DNA of 64,000 nucleotides from Pomacea canaliculata (taxonomy: Eukaryota; Mollusca; Gastropoda; Architaenioglossa; Ampullariidae). Made by a program: the position numbers and the translations under genes. The notes below the pieces were generated by a model. It was given only the letters and a program-made list of their open reading frames with translations, ran no database searches and was not told the origin of the DNA. The first letter of the stretch is position 1. Each line of letters opens with the position of its first letter. The DNA lies in assembly GCF_003073045.1 (NCBI RefSeq), contig NC_037600.1:11520758-11584757 (forward strand). The letters run 5' to 3'. Shown here piece after piece: positions 47,587-56,986 of the stretch.

Positions 47587-49414
47587 GCTGCAGCAACAAA
47601 CTACACACGATGATTAGTCTGTATTTTTCCCATACTTTCTTTTGTTATATTTTCACCAGAAGCTGTCAGACAAGAACTACTACCCTTTCTATACCCCCTC
47701 ACCCACCGCCAACACACCCACACACACCTAGATGAGGCAAGCTTGAAGGTTTTGCTGTCACAGATGCTGTTGACAATTTGTGGAGTTTATTTCAACTTTT
47801 ACACAGCATGCAAGCAGTAATATCCAGTGCTCATGCCTCGTGTATGGGGTTCAACTTAAGGTCAAGTCCAGTCATCATCTGTATGAGTGTAAAGACAGTT
47901 GACAGTCAGCATGTATGTACGAGGACCAGCATGACTGAAATCTCAACTTACAGGCTGTTGATAATTTATACTTTCCATGATCACATCCAAGCTCAATTCC
48001 TCAAAGTTTGTGTTGTCTTTAGGTTGGTAAATTTTATGCTCAGGTGTCAGAAAATTTGCGTTAGTGCAGACCTGGACAAAGGCCGGCCCGCCTCCTGTCT
48101 CTGACCGGCCCTATATATACAGTATTGGGTAAAACTGTGTTAGCTTTATTAGTCCAGCCCTCTAAAACCATCCCAATTTCTCATGCGGCCCCTTGCGAAA
48201 ATTAATTGCCCACTTCTGTGTTAGTGTGTGATGCAGAAGCTAAACGATAACGGTTGACTGGTGAAAATCCGAATGTTCAATTTTCGGTTTTCTTGCACTT
48301 TGCTGTGCTGCTGCCTGGGATGTTAGAAAGTCCGACTAGTTTTTTCTACACCTTTGACTTCTAATAATTGAGAAGAAACTTTGGGAAACGTTCTCCTCAA
48401 AATGGTATAGTCAGTAAAAAGTACAACAGTTGGTACAGTGTCAGTAACTTATTCTGCAAGACGAAGAACAAAACTTCTTTAAGATTTTTTTAACAGCCTT
48501 CTGTTGGTGTGTGTGAACTCGCTCACTGGTATAATGCAAGTCTAGATAATTAAATTTTCATTTGATTAAAGACAGCAGACTGCAAAAGTATCGTTGTAGG
48601 TAAATTATAGATGAAACGGTAGCATATATCTATCTATAAATAGGGAGTTACATTTTGATTTCTTTCCTATAACAATAATAAAGAAATCCACACTATTTCT
48701 GTCTTCCACTCACTGATGGTACTCAAGGCAACTGCCGAGATATCTAATGGCAAAGGCGAGCCCGTGAATTGAAAATATAGTCTTTTATAAGCTGATTCGT
48801 GTACTTCTTTCACGAAATTTAATTGCAATATCAATGGGTTCAGAAGAATCAAATAGTTGAAGTTTCTGTATTTATGTGAACAACGACTTTCTACACAAAG
48901 CTGGTATCACTCTGGTATATTTTATTGCAGACTGTCATTTGGACAAGAATTTCTGTTCACTTATGTTGTCTTCTCTAGCCATGTGACCCCATGGCACAAC
49001 ACCAAGTCGAGGACTATCCGTTTTTTTCAAACATCGTCGCCCCGATCCACAACAGATCATCTCTTCCGTCCTCACCGCGCACCGGCTAGTCATCGGGCTT
49101 GTCAGACAGGACATGGTAAGGGTTGTGTCAGGATGTCTGCTGCCGATGTCCTGACACTGAGTGAGAATGAGAGAGAGTGAAACAGAGAAGATAGTGTGTG
49201 TGTTATTATTTTACTCCCTCCCTTATCAATTTATTCCATATTCATGGACTGTTAGTATAAAGCATGCAGAGCCTGACCACGTGTTTGCATTCCGCGCTAT
49301 ACAGCATCACGAGTTTTATTTTTATCTTTGATGATACCTGGTGTCTTTATAGCAGTAGTTCAATATACAGCCGCCACTTTTAATATTACTTATGATATCT
49401 TCGATTTCGTTTCA
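47587..49414 (-). repeat. Array spacer, no gene seen
   Basis: Common spacer with a MITE at 48067-48218. It ends at an inversion breakpoint near 49415, where the GATATCTTCGATTTC landmark runs directly into block B on the opposite strand. Confidence 0.6.
48067..48218. mobile_element. hAT-type MITE (GGCCGGCCCG family), copy 1
   Basis: 152 bp, starting CAGACCTGGACAAAGGCCGG and ending ATTGCCCACTTCTG. The flanks CGTTAGTG and TGTTAGTG match at 7 of 8 bases. A second, longer copy lies at 57376-57559. Confidence 0.88.
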
Positions 49415-49589
49415 GATGCTGAAGTGCTTCGCCTACCTACTGTAGGAGAAAGTAGGGGGCGGCCCCTCCTTTTCATCCCTTAAACACGTGAGGTGGTCGG
49501 GACGTCAGCGTGGTGTCGGGTGTCTGGGGTGGCTACACGTACCATCCACCGCTGACCCTGAAGAATTCAAAGCATTGGTTGGAAAGTGA
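49415..49589 (+). other. Block B, plus-strand copy with an in-frame stop
   Basis: Aligned to open copies, this reads FAYLL, then a stop, then an altered GGGPS region and GCLGWLHVPS, ending at the usual stop (49587-49589). It lies at the inversion edge and is likely non-coding. Confidence 0.5.
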
Positions 49590-49692
49590 GCGGCGAGGGC
49601 AGACCTACGAGATTGGAGGTGGGGTGGAGATTTACTGTAACATGAATGGGTGGGAATAGGAGGGTGGACTGGTTGTCTTCTATCCTCGTGTG

Positions 49693-49699
49693 TATAAGA
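49693..49699 (+). promoter_or_regulatory. TATA box of EGF copy 7
   Basis: GTGTATAAGAGACG, slightly shorter than the TATATAAG of the other copies, about 365 nt upstream of the ATG at 50059. The leader E-box CCACGTGG lies at about 49912. Confidence 0.65.
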
Positions 49700-50058
49700 G
49701 ACGAACTTTCTACGCAACGCACACGAGAGGGAACAACGGCTACGAGAAACAATATTTGTTACAGCCAGTACTCACACGTCTTACACCATCGTCCGGCTCG
49801 ATCGTTTTGAGTACACTCATTATTATTTCTAGTGGTAATATAGAGGAAAGGGGCGTTAACTGTGGTGAGAGGACGAAACAAATACCAAGTGCACTACCAA
49901 GTTCAGAGGGCCACGTGGTGGTGTTGATGTCAACAGACCTTCCTACAACTAGTCCTAGGTCTAAGGTATTGTACGATCTACACAACACTTACAGTCGAAG
50001 GTGAGGAACAGGCTGACCGTTGACCTCAGCACGGATCACAAAGACCTGACCACTGTCC

Positions 50059-50460
50059 ATGACCAATATGAGTCCTACTAACCCCACTTTAAAAACGAGC
50101 TGCAGTCCTATGTCAGTGTCGTGCGGCGCTAGTCGTGCAGCACTTGTCGTACTGCTGCTGCTGGCGTTGCCGTCGATGCTGGGGACGGATGCGTACAATA
50201 CATCCAGGTATTGCTGCTACAACGGGGGCACAATGTATTTCAACTATCAACGCTTTTTTACGTCCTGTCGATGTATTTGTGGGCGAGACTTTGTCGGGCA
50301 CCGATGTGAGTACCGCGCAGTTCCCGAGCGCAGCGCGTTTAGGGACTTGGCTAACTTTTTACGCAACGAATACGAGAGGGAACAACTCCGACTAAACCAG
50401 ACAAGACAGGCTGATGATGAGTCGGTTGATGAGTCTGAAGAGCGGCCGGTAGAAGGTTAG
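50059..50460 (+). CDS. Small secreted EGF-like protein, six-cysteine type (copy 7)
   Basis: Predicted 133-residue protein, the longest open copy. The signal core is at 27-42. The EGF-like domain has Cys 52, 53, 70, 72, 74 and 83, with an adjacent CC pair, CYNGGT, CRCIC and FVGHRC. There are two N-glycosylation sequons (NTS at 47-49 and NQT near 113). An insertion (AVPERSA) precedes the helix-like RDLANFLRNEYEREQ stretch. The tail is acidic (DDESVDESEERPVEG), as in the 37.2 kb gene, although the EGF part belongs to subtype A: a mosaic. The donor AAG|GTAAGTAC starts its intron at 50509. Likely secreted; role unknown. Confidence 0.82.
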   Translation: MTNMSPTNPTLKTSCSPMSVSCGASRAALVVLLLLALPSMLGTDAYNTSRYCCYNGGTMYFNYQRFFTSCRCICGRDFVGHRCEYRAVPERSAFRDLANFLRNEYEREQLRLNQTRQADDESVDESEERPVEG

Positions 50461-50700
50461 AGGGGTCGTGAGAGAACACACCTCAGTCCGAATTGTTGAC
50501 AGCACAAGGTAAGTACTAGACCTCAACAAAGACATCATGGCTCGACAGTGAACCGATGTCTCCAGACGAATCCATGTCTATGTTGGCCGCTTGTATCGCG
50601 GGTCAAGTAAGGTGTGTTGTCAGTCATGTAGGGTGTGTTCTTTTAGTCAATTAAGAGGACTTTTGTTAGTTTCGTGAACCTCGGGGACTAGGTCATTGAA

Positions 50701-50793
50701 ATGGACAAAGATATCGTACTCATCCGCCTCGAGGCTCCGGGAGACGCACCGACATGTAGGTGTATGCGCACTTACACTCATTGGCTCGCACAG
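50701..50793 (+). other. Block C, plus-strand copy
   Basis: MDKDIVLIRLEAPGDAPTCR on the plus strand, about 190 nt downstream of the EGF donor. It is preceded by a TTCTTTTAG acceptor-like site at about 50638-50646 and ends at CACAG|GTATCC. One base is missing after CRCM compared with the 10.4 kb copy. Confidence 0.35.
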
Positions 50794-53431
50794 GTATCCA
50801 TGACTCCCAGCACACAGCGTACACCCCAGTAACAACACAAAGTTTAGTGTATTAAAGAAATTGTTATTAAATCGAGATTTTTACAAAAATTTTAGGAGGT
50901 GCAATAATCGCGAACATTCTAATTATCGACAGTCTTCTAGTCATCTCGTTTACAATTCCCTGATTCTTATTGAAGTCACGCGAACCGCTCTCTAGTTTAC
51001 ATTACTATTGAATCCGCTCGGCATTCAACCGACAATTTTTATGGATATTCTCCTTGTCCAGTCTCAATAAATGTTCTGTAAGTGTTAATTATTTTCTAGT
51101 GAACAATCTGGCGATATAGGATTGCAAGTTACTTTCAAAAGATGTATTGCAGTCGTTAAAGATTGTATGTATATACTTAAACGCGTTTTGATTGCAATTC
51201 ACTTTGCGAATATTTATCATATAATTACAACAAAATTTGAACAGATTTTAAACATTTATTTAGTAATGGCTTCTCTTGAAATACGCTAAAGGGACATGAA
51301 GGTTTTAAGTATGAGTTGTAAGATTACTGTAAAAGAACTAAAGAAACGATTTATTTATTGAAATTTATTGAAATAACCGATACATAGAGTTACTTACTCA
51401 TGTGTTTGTGTGCAGCCAGCAAAATACGAATATCCTGGAGAAGTTCACATGTTTTTGCCAACGACACCGAGCAGGCGGCAACGGCTTTGTTGACATCAAC
51501 TGTCGACAGTGAATAATATTTACAACGGTGTCTGTGATGAAGACATGTTGAACTGAAAATGTCAATATAAGAGTTATCGATCTTGACTAATATTGTGTTG
51601 GACTGATTTTATCTTTGGCTGAGTTTCACATGTTGAATGTTGGAGGGTGTGTTACTGTTGGTTAGGAACTGTGCTTTGTCACGTGATCTTTCACGGTAGG
51701 TCGTGGCCTTGACTGATTGGACCTGTCGTCTGGTGATGCTCATTTCACACTTTCCTTTTTCGTGTGTCCAGACCTTTTACTGAACATACTCAGATCCACA
51801 AACGTTTTCGCCGTTGAATCATGAGTTGTAGGGAACAAGTGTTAGTTGTAGAAACACAGAAGAAGTGAAATGTTGATCTGTTGCATCGTACTGTATGACA
51901 CAAGCGTGGATTTTTGTCTAAAAATTAAATTAATATTCCGACATATTTTCACTATGAACTTATCTGCATGTGCTCACGTATCGTTGTGCAGCCATACAAA
52001 CTTAACAACTTTACAATCAGTCAGCCATGTTTGGTCAGCCGCAGTTTGGGAAAGTGTCTTAGCACTCTTGCATGAGTTCACTCCCTAGCACTACCATCAT
52101 TATTTACTGTATTATTATGATTCACTTCATATACATTAAAGCTGCTATGAAAAAGCTCTAAGATTTGAAATTTTAAATTCGGCCTGCTGTTGCCTTGGCA
52201 GGACCACACACAAATTTAATGATTTCGCTAGCCCTATACACACCGCTGGCCAAGCGGTTCCCTCCCCTGCAATAAAAATTTAGTACCAAACCACAAATAC
52301 ACAATTAATTGAAGTGGCTCTATCATCAGGGCTGTATACAAACAAACATCCTTTGAGTAGCACCGCCAGATAAGAGACTATACCAGTACCACTTCTACCG
52401 TTTAATCAACAATATGTTGTGTTCAAGCACACAAACACAAACCATTTTGTGTATTGCTATAAAAGGTTTTATTTCTAAAAATGCAATCAAACGACATCTG
52501 GAAAGAAAGCTAAGATATCATGAGTAATATTAAATGATGATATTTAATAGCATGGCTGTATATTGAACTATTGCCATAAAGACACGGGGTATCATCAAAG
52601 ATAAAAATAAAACTCGTGATGCTGTATAGCGCGGAATGCTATCACGTGGTCAGGCTCTCCATGTTTTACACTAACTGACCATGAATATGGAATAAACTGA
52701 TAAGGGATGGAGTGAAATAATAACACACACACTCTCTCTCTGTCTGTTTCACTCTCTCTCTCCCACTCACACTGTCTCAGGACATCGGCAGCAGACATCC
52801 TGACACAACCCTTACCATGTCCTGTCTGACAAGCCCGATGACTGGCCGGTCCGTAGTGAGGACTGAAGAGAACGATCTGTTGTGGATCGGGGCGACGATG
52901 ATACAGAAAAATAGGGTATAGTCCTCTACATGGTGTGGTGCCATGGGGTCACATGGCTAAAGAAGACAACATAAGTGAACAGAAATTCTTGTCCAAATTA
53001 CTGTCTGGAATAAAATATACCAGAGTGAAACCAGCTTTGTGTAGAAAGTCGCTGTTCACATAAAAACAGAAACTTCAAGTAGTTGATTCTTCTTAACCCT
53101 TTTCCTCTCTTGCTTTTTTGTAACAAATTTTGTCAAACGAAGTACATAAATCATCTTCTGAAAGATTATATTTGCAATTAACAGGCTCGACTTTTCCATC
53201 ACATATCTCGGTAGTTGCCTTGAGCGTCATCAGTGAGTGGAAGACAGGAATGATATGGTTTTTAAAATATTATTTGGCGTCAAAATAAAATGATATAAAC
53301 ATCAAAGCTAAGTTGAGATTTCAAGCATGCTGGTCCTCGAACATTCATGCTGATTGTCGACTGGTCCTTACACTCATATAGATGTAGACTGGGTTGACTT
53401 TAGGTTGAATCCCATACACGAGGCATGAACT
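50794..53431 (+). repeat. Inverted array spacer, no gene seen
   Basis: The reverse complement of the standard spacer; the CACGTGGTCAGGC landmark lies near 52644. No coding region is supported. Confidence 0.6.
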
Positions 53432-55658
53432 CAGCGGCGGCGTTAGGGGTGGCAAATGGGGCAGCCGCCCCAGGCTCCGCTCTCGAAGAGGCCCAGCGCT
53501 TCAGCCCCGAGGTCATCTTTATGAGTTTGTCAACTTAAATATATTCTGTGTTCAATGGAAAAATGCTGAGAGGGGCTTTTTCAATAAGACTTCTTCAAAG
53601 TCAAGTTCGCCTACCTAACTGTATATAAATCAGCGCTTCCGGCATCATATCAATAGGGATAAGGTTACCAGACCCGCTTTTGACCTCGTGTTCCACCTGC
53701 TCATGAAATGTCCAGGCGGGACGCCCAATGTCCCGCCTTCCGGCAAGTCCATCAAATACCTCGCATGTCTTTAAAAATCTGAATATCGTACACTGATTCT
53801 CATCCGCGCCTTTGGTTTTGGCTTTTGCCTTTTGGCGGTGTCTTGTTGATCCCTTTTTTTTTTCGTCTCTCTGCGGGCTCCGGGGTTTGATCCGTGACGA
53901 CAATGACCTGCCGGCCAATATCTTATTGCACGCGCCGCTGGTACATCGCCGGTGGTCGTCTGCTCTTCCCTTCAGCTTCTTTGGTTACGGTTGTCTGAGT
54001 TTCCCCACTTCCCAGTGGCAGCCCACGCCAACAGGTGACTACACCCCAAACCTAGTGATAATGGAATGGACAGCAAATGAGTACACAATGGCTTTCACCT
54101 GCCGAAGTTATTGTGTAAAGTGAAGCTGTTTGTAGTCGCTCGCTTTCCTTTGAAGGCAGCCGCCCCGTTTGCCCTCTAACGACTCCATCAGACCTGTCAG
54201 TCTGTTATTATTTTTTTTTTATCTTTTTACTTTGTCTGTGTTGGAATGCTACGGACTGCCGATTTCTAACTCTGTTATGCTTGATAAAATACATTTTTAG
54301 CAAATTAAGCTAGGCTGATTCAAAAAAAAAGAAAAAGAAAACAAGCGCATTTTACACTTTGGCAGACGATGCTGATCCAAAGGCATCCACAGGCCGTACT
54401 GAAGCCCACCCCTGGTATAAAGTTGTAGACTAATGTAGTTTGCTTGGTAATGGAGAGACGGGAAGAGAAAGTTTCACGGTGTCGTGAAGTAACTACGAAA
54501 CAAGTTCCTTTGACATCTCACTTCGGGCTTAGAGGTTGCAGTGCCAGTGGCGGATCACATCCTTTCCGTTCACAGAGTGGCCATACAGTAACATATCCAC
54601 CTCTTAACTGTCGATTCAAACTGGCTTGCAGGTCCCCCAAGTGGCACATTAATCCAGCGACCTCAATGCACGAACGGTCTTCTAAACGGTTCATGTGCGA
54701 TAAATCATTGTGTCCAGCGGCCATCTGACACCTGGCCCGCTACCCCGACAGCCCCGCCTACCTTAGGTGTGGAAATTGTATACTGCAGACTTGAACCTTA
54801 ACATCTGCAGGTGTAATGGGTGGGTGTTCCTTCTTCAGACCTTTCTTTAAGAGAAAAGAAAAAGAAGAAGGAAAACAATCCGCTGACTAAGGCGAGGCCC
54901 CCTTCACAACCGCGGGCCCGGGTAGATCAGATACCCTGCCATCTCATCAAGCCTACGTCAGCAGGTTTCCCCTCACCTCTCTGCATTTCTTCCTCCCGCG
55001 TGTTTTCCGCTGCCCGGCATTTTATTCACTTCCAGTAATCGTTTTCTTTGAGTACGGTTCAGTGACTAAACTAGTGTCGTTGACTATACGAACATCGCCA
55101 GTGAAAAGACAGTTAAAGGTGGAAACACTGAAAGGACTTTTAATAGTGAAGTGCAACTTTGACAGCGAAAATTCAGGAAATCCTTGTGGAAATATTTTTT
55201 GACATTATCTTGCAATGACCGAAACTTTACAAGGAGATTCACGGTCTATGAAGTACGGTTTGGGACCAACAGCCCCGCAAGATGACAAAGGTGCCGGACC
55301 ATCGTCGGCACGATAATTTATACAGCGCCTCACCTGCACGTCCGCAAAGTTGGTAGGTAAGGTAGGAATATTTCAATTTAAATTTTAAATACCGGTTTTC
55401 TATTTTAAATGGAATACTGTAGTGGCGTGGACAGATCTGCCGTTGAAAGCATCACTACTCGGAAAAGTCAGAGGAAAGTACCCCCAACCCCCGTTTTTGG
55501 GCGTTCTGTGTCGGTGACCACACCATCATCGGCACGCGTCCTGCTCTCGCCCCCGAAACGTCTGGTCACCTTAAGGGATGTTGATACACGTACTTCATTA
55601 CCTCGGCCACGCGCGGATGGTCGGCCTTAGGCCCCGCGTAGTCCTAACCCCACCTCTG
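53432..55658. mobile_element. hAT-like insertion of about 2.2 kb
   Basis: Starts CAGCGGCGGCGTTAGGGG and ends CCCCACCTCTG (inverted, CAGAGGTGGGGTTAGG), so the ends match as terminal inverted repeats. The standard spacer CATGAACTGGGTA is split by it. The left 0.2 kb is related to the hAT relic at 24573-25286. The interior holds only small frames (for example minus-strand 53601-53918, starting MAGRSLSSRIKPRSPQRDEK) that I cannot assign. The target duplication is unclear. It is probably a deleted hAT element with captured or rearranged DNA. Confidence 0.6.
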
Positions 55659-55925
55659 GCTGGGTACTACTGCTTGCATGATGTGTACAAGCTCGAAATA
55701 AACTCCACAAATTGTCAACAGCATCTGTGACAGCAGGACCTTTAGGACAAAGACTGGGTATAAACTATATGCTTGCCTCATGTAGGTGTGTGTGGGTGTG
55801 TTGGGGGAGGGTGTGGAGGTATAGAAATGGGAGTAGATTGTGTCTGACAGCTTCTGATGAAAATATAACAAAATAAAGGATGGTAAAAATACAGACTAAT
55901 CATCGTGTGTCCTTCGTTCCTGCAG

Positions 55926-56102
55926 CTACTCCCGGACTGTTACGCCTACCTGCTGTCAGAGAAGGTTGTGGGCGGCCCCTCCATTCCATCCGTCAAACAC
56001 GTGAGGTGGTCGGGACATCAGCGTGGTGCCGGGTGTCTGGGGTGGCTACACGTACCATCCACTGCTGACACTGAAGAATTGAAAGGATTGGTTGGAAAGT
56101 GA
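55926..56102 (+). other. Block B, open copy with acceptor
   Basis: The best copy: the polypyrimidine stretch and acceptor CCTTCGTTCCTGCAG precede 55926. The frame LLPDCYAYLLSEKVVGG, PSIPSVKHVRWSGHQRG, GCLGWLHVPS, ELKGLVGK then ends at a TGA (56100-56102). The TATA box of EGF copy 8 follows about 100 bp later. It could be the last exon of the upstream unit. No poly(A) signal is seen before the TATA box, so a promoter role is the main alternative. Confidence 0.5.
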
Positions 56103-56203
56103 GCGCCGAGGGCTGGACTACGAGATTAGAGATGGGGTGGAGCTTTACTGTAACATGAATGAGTGGGAATAGGAGGGTGGACTGATCGTCCTCTCTGCTC
56201 GCG

Positions 56204-56210
56204 TATATAA
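56204..56210 (+). promoter_or_regulatory. TATA box of EGF copy 8
   Basis: GCGTATATAAGAGTCG on the plus strand, about 370 nt upstream of the ATG at 56575. Confidence 0.75.
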
Positions 56211-56574
56211 GAGTCGAACTTTCTACCCAACGCACACGAGAGGGAACAACGGTTACGAGAAACAGTAATTGTTACAGCCAATACTCACACGGTTAACATT
56301 GTCTATCGTACAGCTCAATCGTGTGGAGGACACTCGTTATCTTCTCCAGTGGTAATATAGAGGAAAGGCGACTTAACTGTGACCAGAGGACGAAACAATT
56401 ACCAAGTGCATTAACACGTTCAGAGGGCCACGTGGTGGTTTTGATATCAGCAGACCTTCTGACAACAACAAGGTCTAAGGTATTGTACGATCTCTACAGA
56501 ACACCGACAGTCGAAGGTGAGGAACAGGCTGACCGTTGACCTTACCACGGATCACAAAGTCCTGACCACTGTCC

Positions 56575-56955
56575 ATGACCAATATGAGTCCTACTAACCC
56601 CACTTTAACAGCGAGCTGCAGTCCTCGTCAGTGTCGTGCAGCACTTGTCGCACTACTGCTGCTGGCGTTGCCGTTGATGCGGGGGACGGATGCAGCAATT
56701 TGTACCTGCGTCAATGGGGGCACGGAAATTACCACCGGAGGCAACTACTATACTTCCTGTTATTGTCAATGTTCACGACAGTTCTCCGGGCCACGATGTG
56801 AGTACCGCACCTTGTACATGGAGTTAAGTAATTTAATACGCCACGCACAATTTATAGAAGAGCGACGACGAAACCAGACAAGACAGGGACGGACAACGCG
56901 GATGATGAGTCTGAAGACCGGCCGGGAGAAGATTGGAGGGCTCGTGAAAGGATAA
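56575..56955 (+). CDS. Small secreted EGF-like protein, six-cysteine type (copy 8)
   Basis: Predicted 126-residue protein. The lead-in is five residues shorter than in other copies, and the signal core is at 22-37. The EGF-like domain has Cys 43, 45, 62, 64, 66 and 75: ICTCVNGGTE, CYCQC, then FSGPRC. EYRTLYMELSNLIRHAQFIE follows, then an N-Q-T sequon (RRNQTRQ). The tail starts in the basic frame (GRTTRMMSLKTG) and runs on to IGGLVKG because the usual stop is lost. In the alternative tail frame the DNA stays open through the splice donor at 56987, encoding TDNADDESEDRPGED and on. The protein could thus be extended by splicing if that frame were used. Likely secreted; role unknown. Confidence 0.8.
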   Translation: MTNMSPTNPTLTASCSPRQCRAALVALLLLALPLMRGTDAAICTCVNGGTEITTGGNYYTSCYCQCSRQFSGPRCEYRTLYMELSNLIRHAQFIEERRRNQTRQGRTTRMMSLKTGREKIGGLVKG

Positions 56956-56986
56956 ACACCTCAGTCCGAATTATTGACAGCACAAG

